Source: Lepidodermella squamata (Eukaryota; Gastrotricha). Taken from it: a stretch of DNA of 64,000 bases. Below, piece by piece: positions 13,626 through 23,825 of the stretch (position 1 is the stretch's first letter; every line of letters starts with the position of its first letter). Below the pieces are notes generated by a model. That model did not search any database. It saw nothing but the letters and a program-made list of their open reading frames with translations, and was not told the origin of the DNA. The translations under genes were made by a program, and so were the position numbers. The DNA is taken from the NCBI GenBank assembly GCA_047495785.1, contig JBLDXI010000012.1, positions 744,001-808,000 of the forward strand, given 5' to 3'.

Positions 13626-16600
13626 ATGCGCCGCCGTCGGTCGTGGCTCGAAATAACAGCGTGTAACGGCCGTTGGCTGGTGCTCGGTTGGCTCCTACTT
13701 TTAGCAGCGCTAGTTCAAGCCGAAGTTCAAATACAGAGAATCAGCGACCGAGTCGTGCCCGTACCCGGCGGCAATGTGAAGGGTGTCATCGCGACTATCA
13801 CCGATGAAGGCCCTTTACGCGGCCGTCTCGTTGAACAGTTCTACGGCATTCAGTACGCCTCGGTGCCAGAGCGTTTTCTCCCACCCGAACGGCCGACCGA
13901 TCAGTGGCAGGGTAACCGGATTTTGTGGAACCCGGCGCCGGCTTGCCCGGGCCCGGAATACGGCGCCGGCGCGGAGGACCTGCGCCGGGTTGGCTACAAC
14001 CGGGTGGCTCGGATGCGCCTGAGTGAAGTCATTTCGGCAGCTAAAGTTTTCGATAGCGACATGTATGACTGGGAATCGACATGCCTTAAAATGAACATTT
14101 TCGTTCCATATGGTTGGTTATACTTGATTAATTCTTTTATTCAAAATATATTTAATTATTTCTATTTTTTTTCTCAAGAAAATCGGACAGCTAATCCTAA
14201 TATGAAGCCGAATCCCCGCGCGGTTATCGTGTTTATTCCAGCTGAGTCTTACGAATTCGGTTCGGCTAACGCTTATAATCCTACGCCGCTAGTTGCCCAT
14301 GGCGACATTATTGTTGTGACACTGAACATTCGACACGGTGCTCTTGGTAGGTTTTTTCACTAGTTATTTGGTATTTTCGCTATTTCAGTATAGGTGGTTA
14401 CAATTCCGCTCATGCCTTGCCAATGGGTAACGAATGTTCGGCTGAGGCCGGCCGATCCATCGCCCAGGGTGGGGTTCTCCGTTAGATCGAAGGCAATCTT
14501 GTGCGATGGGTGATTCATCGAACAGCCCTAAATAAAATCGAGAAAAATTGTAGAATTATCTAGAATTTTAGCTAAATTTCTTACTTTGAAGTTCGTAGCC
14601 ACGTTCTGTCGTCCAATTTACTGCTTGGTAATTCGACTCAATGTCGCCGGGTGTCTCCAACTGGGTCCCACCCGTTATCTTACCGGGTAGACCTGACGCA
14701 CGGAAAAAGTCGTCTAACGCCTCGGGGTCAACAGTGCTCTTGCACACCTCAAAATCAATTTTCGGATAGTAATGCATGTAATTCACACACATTTCTTCGG
14801 AAATTGCGAAACCTCCTAGAGTAACTTGCGACCTATCCTCTGTCGTGTCTTCACAGACCGTTATGAGCTCGTCGCCTGGCAAAACAACCTTCTCATCGGG
14901 TAGTAGGCGAATCTCCTGAAAATGGGGTGAATAGTGGTTATCTCGGTTAATTTCCGGTAGTTCGATCCCACTTCGAAGGTGCTTTGTGTAGACTTTTCTA
15001 CCGGTGAGATGAGTATGTAGCTGGGACGCGAATATTTTTATCCCATCCTGTGGAATCGCCGTTTGCGTGCAGTCAGCGATGCAATAGCCTTCCAAGCGGA
15101 AATTTTTCATGCGAGGTGGAATCGCCATTCTAGGGCTGTAGATCAGGCCGACTTCCAGCGTGCCAGCGTCATGTGGGCGCAAATTGCCGGTGTAAACTAT
15201 CTCAATGCCAGACGAATCGACCAGATCTGCCAACTTCTCTGGGTTGTTGTAGTGAACCTCGAGCATCACCCAGGGTGAGAAAGGCGGGTCCTTTTTACCA
15301 GCTCCGATAGGTTTGCCAGCCTCTGCCGGGAAGGTTAGCGGCGGAGCTCCCATTGCCCAGGCCGCGAGAACCTTGGCGCAGTTTTCGAGAATTCGAGGCT
15401 TTTTCCTCGACTGGCACGACCCGCTGTACAGCGGCACCTCCTGCCCGGCTGGTACAACGCAATGAAACAGCTCGATGTGATGCACAAGGGCCTCGTGGCC
15501 TTTTTGAATATGCCCGCCGAATTGAATGATATGCCGCTTTCGAAGCACCATATCATCTGGCAATCGCACAACGTGGCACCAGTATGTTGTTTCATCACTC
15601 GGAACTGCAACTTTGTTGACTGTAACCGCCAGAGTTTTAGCATCTTCCGGCATTTTCGGCAGCTGAATTTGAGGTTTCAGCAGTTGAACGCGTTGAAACC
15701 CGTTTCTAGCCGTTGGCATGCCGTCGTTAGCTATGTCGACCCCGTAAGGGGTTCCCAATGAATAGACAGCCAGGAGATGGGGTGATGAAACAAACACTAC
15801 GTTGGTAGTACCAGCGTCGATTGGGTAGTCATTGCTATCGCATGAATCGAACGGTCTTCGAAAGGTGACTTGCAACTGGTGTTGCGGCACAACGAATCGC
15901 GGCGATTGAATTATCTCGATATTTTGCCTACGGTCTTTGAACAATGTGCCATTGTTGTCGGTGTACGAGTCTTGAATCCAAATTTCTCGGCTTTCGTCTA
16001 AATCACCTTCTGCCCAGAAAATAGAGATCAAATCGGCGTTGAATAGAGTTCCAGTTTCGGAGAAGCCGACGGCGAGGTAGCTTGGCGCTGTTGTAGTCAG
16101 TTGTACGCATAGAAAATATTCAAGCTCCTCCTCTTCGTAATCAATGTTCCAGCTCAGCAAGAAATGCCCGAGTGGGTCGAGATAGAGCTGATATTGATAG
16201 TTGGTCGAAGCCTTGCAGTTGACCTGCTTTCCTTGGTTGATGAGTTCAGGATGATGGCTCGGATTAGCGTTGGCTTGGCCGGTAGCCAGAATGGCCAGCC
16301 AAACTAGAGCTGCCAGCGTCATTTTGAACGGTGATAGGATTAACCTTCTAAAAGCTGGCAGCACCTTTATAAAAAGAAATTATAGAGCACTTATTAGTAT
16401 GAAATCAAACTTGAAAAAGTCGCTGCAAGCTTGAAGGAAGTTTCCAAGTTTCTTGGTACTTGGTTTTCGATGTTGCTCAAATTTTGTTATCTTACCTCCA
16501 GTACTAAGAGAACTAAAGGCCCTTGGGATTCCGGTAATGCTTATGACCTTATTTTTGACAAAAATGACCCGATTTAACGGTAGCGAAAATGATAAATTAA

Positions 16601-19600
16601 TACCTATTTTCAATATATCCGTATGGAGAAAACACTCAGGCCGATTCCTATATAAAACTGTAGTAATGTATGCTCAAGTTGAGATAGAATTTTTATACTA
16701 AATTCTAGTTTGCTAATGAAATTTGGCAAACGATTCTAACAGCGAAAATATTCCATGAAAATTAATTTTAGGATTCCCCCTCATAAAAATTAGTAAACCA
16801 GCTGTCTTTCGGATAAACTTCCCTGTGCGTGCTTTCCCTGGCGTGATCGATCATATGTGCGTGCAATAAGATCAACTTGACACTTGAAACAATTCACAAT
16901 TGAAGTAAAATATTAATTTCCCAAAAAAAACAGGTGTTTGCCGTGGAAGAAAATCGGAATTGTGAAGGTTGAAAACAAATTAGGTTACTAGCCTCGTTGA
17001 GGATTGAAGCGCCCAAATCAAGATCCTTTAGTAAAGAAAAACAGCCTGAATTTACATGCGGCCTAGTGACATCTTTTCCATTTTGAGTTTAGTCGGAGGG
17101 TTAAATTGGGGGAATTTAGGGCGGGCGGGCGTGTGATTTTTTATGAGAATATCTGACACTTTAATCTCCTTTCGTCTAGGCTTTCTCGCTTCCGGCGATC
17201 AGTCGTCGTCAGGCGCCCCCGGCAACATGGCGCTATTCGACGTTGTCTCGGCGCTGCACTGGATCCGCGCAAACATCGCGGCGTTCGGCGGCGATCCACA
17301 CCGAATCACTCTCCTGGGCCACCAACACGCCGCCGCCCTCGTACACCTACTTATGGCCTCGCCTGTTGTCAGAGGTGTGTCATACATGAGCTTATACGTC
17401 CTACAATTTTCTATTCTCGTGTCGTATATAAACAGGAAATCGGCTGTTCCAGCGCGCCATTCTTCAAGGCGGCTCGGCCCTGTCACCCTACGCAATTCAA
17501 TCACTCACCGCCGCTCAGAATTCAATGCTATCCCTCGGTCTGGCCGCTGGTTGTTCCGAGCCTCTTCTGCGTCAAGTTCCTATCCTAATGAGGTGTCTCC
17601 GGAACAAGTAAAAAAAATTTAAAAAATCATTAAAAACCCTTATTTATTCATTATTTCTTGCTAGAACTGTCCAACATTTAGCGAATTTGAACTTGAAACC
17701 AGCCGGAACCGAGGAGGGCTTTCAACCACTTGTATCAGCGTTCGGTCCTACGATAACATCGGGCAATTTGCTCAGCATCGATTTGCAAGAATTGAACGAG
17801 CGCCGCCTGCCGTATGACGTTTTACTCGGCGCCTCAGCTCACAGCGGTGCCGATTTGGTACCGGACGAGTGCTTGTCATCTCGCGGTTGTAACTCGACAG
17901 ATCGCATGCGAATCATCAAATCGCTGGTTAAAATGGTGTTCCATGAAAGCCGGCGGCGAATTATCGACGTTTTGGCGCATCAGTACAAAGATCATAGAAG
18001 ACCGGACGCGCCGGACGCAATTGCGGCTGAGTTGACGAAACTTCTCGGCGACAGCTATGTTGTCGCTCCGCTCATCAAAACTGCGAACATCCAGGCGAAT
18101 AAGGGCCGTGGTAATTCGGTTTATTTTTACGTTCTCGACTACGGCCGGTCGCCGCTGTTCAACAACACCGGCTCTCCGGTTCCACTGCCTGCTATGCCCG
18201 TTTCGCTGCCCGGCGATGAGTTGGCCTACGTTTTCGGAGCGCCGCTGGTGTCGAATCTGCCACCGTTTTCTAACCGGAAATTTTTCCCTGAGGAGCGGTT
18301 TCTTAGCGAGTCGATGATGACGTATTGGTCGAATTTCGCCAAGACTGGCAATCCGAACTCGGCGAGTGCGAAACCGGGTGTTGCAGCGTGGTGGCGGGCG
18401 GTACAGGTGCGGGAGGACATCACGTGGCCGGCGTATACGCCGGAAAGTCGCGAGTTTCTTCGAATCGGTGCTCAGATCGAACCAGACCAGCGCTACAAAG
18501 CTGATATGATGGCGCTGTGGCTTGATCTCATTCCTCGACTTCACTCAGAAAACGGCAACAACCCGGTACGATTTTATATACCGATAAAAATGTTTATAAT
18601 TACTAATTTTATTACTAATAAAATTTAATTAATTTAATTTTAATTACTAACTAATTAATCAATTTTTTAATTTAATAACTTCAATTTAATAATTAATTTT
18701 AATTGATTTAATTTAATTTTTTTATTAAAATGTTTATAAAATATTTTTTAAGGACTCTCCTCCGCCATTATTCCCACCGCCTCCGCCGATGCCACCTCCG
18801 CCTTTGTTCATGACAGAGCCGAGTAGCACCGAGTCGCTTGCTACTCCAGCCGAGGTGGACGCGCCGCCCTCTGCAACGGATCTGGAATTTGCTTCAAAAT
18901 GGCATCGAACACCGCCTCAAATATCGACCACTGCAATTCCAGATCAAACGGTGCAAACGACGCCAGTTGTCACTTTGACGCCTCGAGGTACTATCAAACC
19001 AGGCCGACTGGCTGATGGCATGATAGTGATCAACCCCGAAGAGCTGCCCGAGTGAGTTTATCCTTGAATCCTCATGATAAAATAATATTATTGACGATTA
19101 TTTGCAGTGGGAAAAGTTCGGAAAGGCCTGCTGCAACCACTGAAATCATAATTACTCCGGATATGTTGACCCAATCAGCTAACAGCTGGGTTCCGGTCGT
19201 TATAAGTGGCTCAGATGAAGCAGGTGCTTACCAGCGCCAGCTCAGCTCTACTACGGTGACTGCAGTTCCAGCCGGCCATGGTCACGGTGGTCAGTCTACG
19301 ATAGCCGGAATGTCCCCAGCTCTTGTCGTAACTGTTGCGATCGTCTCTTCGCTACTCATCGGCAATGTCGTGATTTGCATAGTTGTTTACTGCGTTCGCA
19401 GAAAGCGCAGACAGCAGACGAGTGGGGCTGTCGGGGGCGTTGAAACCGGCCTCAAAAAAGGCAAGGGTGCTGCTGCGAAATCACGGACGCCATCTAGCAC
19501 TAAAACAGTTTCAAACGGCCACTTGACTAAGAGCAACTTGAATGGGGCGGCTATGATGGGCTCGAAAGCTAGTAGGAAACTCCCGGAAGACACGCGGCCC

Positions 19601-21291
19601 CTTCACACGGAATCACGCCGGTTCGAAATTCCACTCGAGACTCAAATCGACCTGCCGCCGTTGAACGACGAAATCATCCGGACGTCGAAAATGCAACAAC
19701 AACAGCAACATCAGCAGCAACAGGCGAAAAATGGCGCGATAGCGACGTCTGAATCGTTCGACTGGCGCCGGCAGCAACAGCAAATGAACCAGCGGCCGGC
19801 GCAACTCTCCCCCAGCATTGTGTTGAACGGCGTTGCGCGGAAAAGCCACATCGTCGTGCAAAAGTGCAACTCATCCGGCCGGCTGTCTGTTTCGCTCGAA
19901 GATTTCACGTGTTCCGTTGAGGATATGAACGCGGTCCAGAGTTATCTAGCGACTGAGCCGCTGCCCGAGCCGTCACCGCCGCCGCCTCGCAATCGAAATC
20001 GCGTGTCTAACAACGGTCAGCAGATGCATGAAGACGCGAATCGGTCTCTTTTGATTCGAAGAAATTCGCTGCCGAAACAACTGCAGCTGCAAGGCCTCGA
20101 GCGGCAGTCGCCTCAACATCAACAAAATAATCGCGTGTTGACGATTAGTAGCAACGCGCTGGATCAGCAGCAACAGCAGCATTGCTCCCAGCATTGCAAT
20201 TCAGGGACAATGCCGCGGCCGGCCCCGGCCGACCGTGAGTTGGCGCCGACGTCGGCTATCCGGCTGGTCAACCACTCGCGGCTGGTAACGCCGCCCTCGT
20301 CCTCGTCCGCGTCGGCGTCTGCGGCGAGTCCGCCGACGTCTTCGTCGTCGGCAATGTCGCCTTCGCCGGCGCCTGCGCTGCCTGGCAGCAACCCCGGTGT
20401 TCGATTATCGAATAATGTTAACAGTAACAACACGTGCAGCAAGCACAAGTCGCCGAGCCACCAGGCCGCCGACCAGGCCATCTTCCTTCCCGCTTATCGG
20501 ACGGTTAGTCAGGATACTAACACGCCGTCGCCGATATCGCTGCTCGGCTTCCAACAGCAGGATCGAGCGCTACCTCCTCCCCCGCCTCCGCCTAAGCCCC
20601 GCCAGCTCCTCGCGCGCTACAACCACTATAACCAACAGGTGTGGATGAAATTCTGATGCTTTTCTTAACTAAAACCTAAGCCACTCGAAGTTTCATAGCA
20701 CCCAACTGCAATATCTAGCGAACTAGGACAGGTACAATAAAAGAAGAGATAAATTCCATGCGAAATAATCAAAATTAATCAAAAATCCTCCCTAAAGAAA
20801 TTTTTGAATTCAAGCCTCAATACTGTAAATGAATAGTAAAATGATTGCATCAAGCTTGCTTCCCTTAGTAAATTTAAATGTTGATGGTGAAACCCCGAAA
20901 CTTCGTGTGATGCTGGTTATTTTGTTACCCTCTTATCAGCACTCGAAAAAATAACGCTTTTAATTTCGCTTTGCAAATAACGCAGGTTAAGGTCGTCAAA
21001 TTCTGCGAGGAAACCACCGAAATTCCGCACACGGATGAATCATCATGCCTAGTCGACAGCAACGGCCGCGCCCTGCCTCCCTCGCCACCAATGGAGTCAT
21101 CGCCTCCTTGCGTGCACCGAAAGCTCCCGATGAACCCGGCCGAACAGCAGCAGTTGCTACTGCAACAATCGCAGCAACAGCAACAGCGGCCTGGCGGTGC
21201 CATGACCAGCTGGTCGAAGGTCGCTGTGGAAACGAGCGCGCCGTTACCATCGTCGCCGAAAAAACCTGTCGGCCGCGTTACCGGGTTGTAG
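13626..21291 (+). CDS. neuroligin-like adhesion protein
   Basis: Eight exons in phase: 13626-14112, 14179-14346, 17180-17374, 17436-17607, 17665-18565, 18753-19051, 19108-20638 and 20986-21291 (1352 residues). Seen: signal peptide (about residues 12-32), a carboxylesterase-like ectodomain to about residue 640 (QFYGIQYA, ALHWIRANIAAFGGDPHRIT, LFQRAILQGGSALS, GDELAYVFGAP), a Pro/Thr-rich stalk, a transmembrane helix at about 811-837 followed by RRKRR, and a 500-residue cytoplasmic tail rich in Gln, Ser and Pro. The nucleophile elbow reads GHQHAA instead of GxSxG and the His before GDELAYVFG is missing, so it should be catalytically dead. The C terminus VTGL fits a class I PDZ ligand. Known: neuroligins are postsynaptic adhesion proteins binding neurexin. 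Neuroligin is preferred over other dead esterases (gliotactin, neurotactin) because of the tail and PDZ-type end, but orthology is not proven. An opposite-strand gene lies in intron 2. Confidence 0.8.
14385..16322 (-). CDS. DOMON/copper type II monooxygenase (DBH/MOXD/TBH family)
   Basis: Two exons: 14585-16322 and 14385-14527 (intron 57 bp, phase 1), 626 residues. Seen: signal peptide MTLAALVWLAILATGQANA, a DOMON domain (YLAVGFSETG, around residues 30-150), the first copper site VHHIELFHC (near residue 275), the second copper site LHTHLTGRKV (near 420) and the methionine-ligand motif EEMCVNYMHYYP (near 495). The last exon ends in a W-x-x-R-P-x-P segment like the C termini of dopamine beta-hydroxylase. 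Known: these enzymes hydroxylate phenylethylamines (dopamine, tyramine) with ascorbate and O2 in secretory vesicles. Which substrate applies here cannot be told; tyramine beta-hydroxylase or a MOXD-like enzyme are both possible. An in-frame GTG 42 bp upstream was rejected as start in favour of the ATG that begins a clean signal peptide. The gene lies wholly within neuroligin intron 2 on the opposite strand. Confidence 0.85.
16323..17179. other. rest of neuroligin intron 2
   Basis: Non-coding on both strands by eye. On the minus strand it is the upstream region of the nested monooxygenase and may hold its promoter; on the plus strand it is the 3' part of the neuroligin intron ending in TCGTCTAG. 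Confidence 0.5.
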
Positions 21292-21888
21292 CGCACTGTC
21301 AGTCATCCATATATTTATAGTCATGAATCTTTTTGTTTCTTTTCGAGAATCTCGTGTTGTTGATCATATTGTTATTATTATTACTGAATTGTTATAATAT
21401 GCAGTTTGAGACGAAAATTATTCTATCATTGCTACACTGCATCTTCTTCGAACGAATGCGTCAATTTTTTTATACAAAACGATACGAAGAATAAACGCGA
21501 AAACTCTGGCAAAGTTTTATTTTATTAACGAAATTAATTCACTTTTCCATAAAAACATATCAAGAAAGGACACGTGGTACTTTTTACACATCAATAAAAA
21601 ATGAACAACGCAATTTAAAACGCGGCAGTTGATCCGTAAAATGACGATGAGGACAAGAAAACAAATGGCCATTTTAAATTGGCTATTGCCAAACAATTAA
21701 CAAGAATTTGAGCGAATTTTTTCAGTTTCTTATAGAACAAACGCACCACATTTCACAGCTAAGACCAACCTAACAAAATTAAAATTAAATTAATTTCAGC
21801 AATAATTGTACTGTTTTACACGATGATGACTAAAAGCTGAATGGCTATTTTTCAGTGGTGTGGGTCAATTTTTCATCATTTTGCAGCG
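21292..21888. other. shared 3' region of convergent genes
   Basis: The neuroligin-like gene (+) ends at 21291 and the PAXIP1-like gene (-) ends at 21889, so this 600 bp holds both 3' untranslated regions. A plus-strand AATAAA near 21490 could serve neuroligin; TTTATT runs near 21515 read as AATAAA on the minus strand. Confidence 0.55.
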
Positions 21889-23825
21889 TTATCGTGGTAT
21901 TATAAAATCAGTAAAATCAAGTTCTTGTCGCAGACACGCGGTCAGCACGAATTCAACAGAGTAGATCGGCACATGAGGCGCGTAGAGATCACGAAACCAC
22001 GGCGAGTCCATCGGGTTGGCTATTACAACGCTCTTCGGTTTTGCCAAAGTTTCTGGTTCATCATGAGATTTCATCGTCACATCTGAGTTCGAGGCTTGTT
22101 CCTTCGGTATCAACAACGCTTCACTCGGTGGGGGCTTGGTCAAGGTCGTTCCGCCGTTGGTCACGATCAGCATGCGAATAACTGATGGTCGCGGTTGAAT
22201 TGCTGGCGAGATGAAGAAGCTGAGTCCGTCAAACAACTTCCGTTTCGCCGCTTTTTCATGGGCCAGCAAGAGATTGCAACCATATAGCCGCTCATTGACA
22301 GGGTCTCGCAATTGAAATCCACTTTCGGGAAGGAAACCATTATTTAGATAACTCGCTTCGATCCACTCAGGCGCAACGACATATCGACAACAAGTAAACG
22401 CAGCCAGAAATTTCGCGGTAAAAATGATTGAAGGAGCAACAAGGTGAGTACAGTCGTCGGAAATCGAATCAAGCACGTGGCCACCTATAGACCGCACTTT
22501 CATCGTTAAGTCGTAAGCGGCTTTCGCACTGAAGCCGGTAATCATAACATGAGGTTGGTTCGATCCAAGTAAACTATGACTCGTATTCATTGACGTTTTC
22601 AAGGCGTCAGCGGTTGAATGTAGTGATTCCATGCCGGAAATATGCCGGTTGCGGTCTTCTTGTGACTGGGGCTCGCCTAGTCTTCGTTTTAAAGCATCGC
22701 GCGGAACCTATTTCAATACTTAGATGTGCAAAATGACTCGGCAAAATATGAAATTAAACCTTGAGATAATGCTTCCACGGTGAGAATAAATGTCCTATAT
22801 TAACAAGATCTGATTGCTGGAGCCTCAAGTGGCCAGATTCGTCAGCACTGTTCGGCTGCCTCACGACATATTGCTGTGCGACAGGCAGTTTCAATGCTGC
22901 TAAATTTCCGAAATAAATCTGAAAAATCGTAATTTAGGCAGCAATACTTAAAAATAGACAATCTTACGTCTTTCAACCATGACGCATTGACAACTGGAAT
23001 ATTCCACTTGATCGCATTTTCATACTTCGCTCCGCTTGGCTTGGCTGCAATTAGTACGGTATGTCTTGGAGTTAAATGGGTCGTATATATCGCTCCGACA
23101 GCAGCAAGCAATAATCGAGCATCCATGCGGTCAACGCCGGTAAATCCCGTCACTGCAACCAGTAGGTTGGATAGTGGATATGCGGGTGGCATGAACGGAC
23201 AAGGCAAATGTAAAGCTCTAGTTGGCGGGTCCATTCGCTTTGATTTTATGGCATCAGCGAGCCAGTATGCGGTAACCACTCGCCTTACATCGACGATCGC
23301 TGCTCGCGCAGCATCGAGAAACTGACTGGAGCACAATACGTGAGATATTTGGGTAGAATAGGTTTGATCCACCTATAAATGAGAGGAATTTCGAGAATTT
23401 TACATCGTAACCAAAATCCACCATCAAGTATTTATTACCTGGCCTCCTAATTTTCTTATCGAGGAACACCATGTTTCGATCTCACTAGGAGCAATACTCT
23501 GCAGATAATCAGCAGCGATAAAGAATGTGCATCCTAGCATGCAGTGATCAGGAGGGATGTGATCAGCTGGATCGTGGCCCACTGCCTGGGCGAGGAAATT
23601 CCCGGAAGATGTGCCACTTGAACCCGGTAAAGGTGCGGGTGAACTGCGGGCCTCGGAGTGACAAGTGCTGGCTGCTTTACGCGAAGAATTTTGTTCAACT
23701 TGACGAGCGACGTCGGCCAAAATTTGCTTTACTCGCTCATCGCCCGAAGCTCCTGTAGTCCAGGTGTTCTCTGTTGGAGGGTGATATCCCCCAAGATTGT
23801 AACTGAGCATCATATCATAATATGC
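21889..23825 (-). CDS. PAXIP1/PTIP-like BRCT protein, C-terminal part
   Basis: Four exons in phase: 23439-23825, 22968-23372, 22760-22918 and 21889-22707 (470 residues shown; a splice acceptor precedes the first, so more exons lie upstream). Seen: the linker GHDPADHIPPD then a BRCT (MLGCTFFIAADYL, ISHVLCSSQ, VVTAYWLADAI), a second BRCT (LLVAVTGF, AKYENAIKWNIPVVNASWLKD), then the terminal pair (HVMITGFSAKAAYDL, CTHLVAP, YVVAPEWIEASY; and IYSVEFVLTACLRQELDF). The GHDPA-linker and EFVLTGVL-type ending match PTIP better than TopBP1. Known: PTIP recruits MLL3/4 methyltransferases and binds phosphorylated damage-response proteins in the nucleus. The N-terminal BRCT1-2 exons were not found in the next 2.8 kb; they may be short, far away or absent. 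Confidence 0.8.

Noticed and set aside
16323-16364. Longer monooxygenase start at 16364
   Set aside because: It begins with GTG; the ATG at 16322 starts a textbook signal peptide, so the extension was dropped.
21889-23825. TopBP1 as identity of the BRCT protein
   Set aside because: The GHDPA linker, the spacing of BRCTs and the VEFVLTACL ending fit PTIP/PAXIP1 better.
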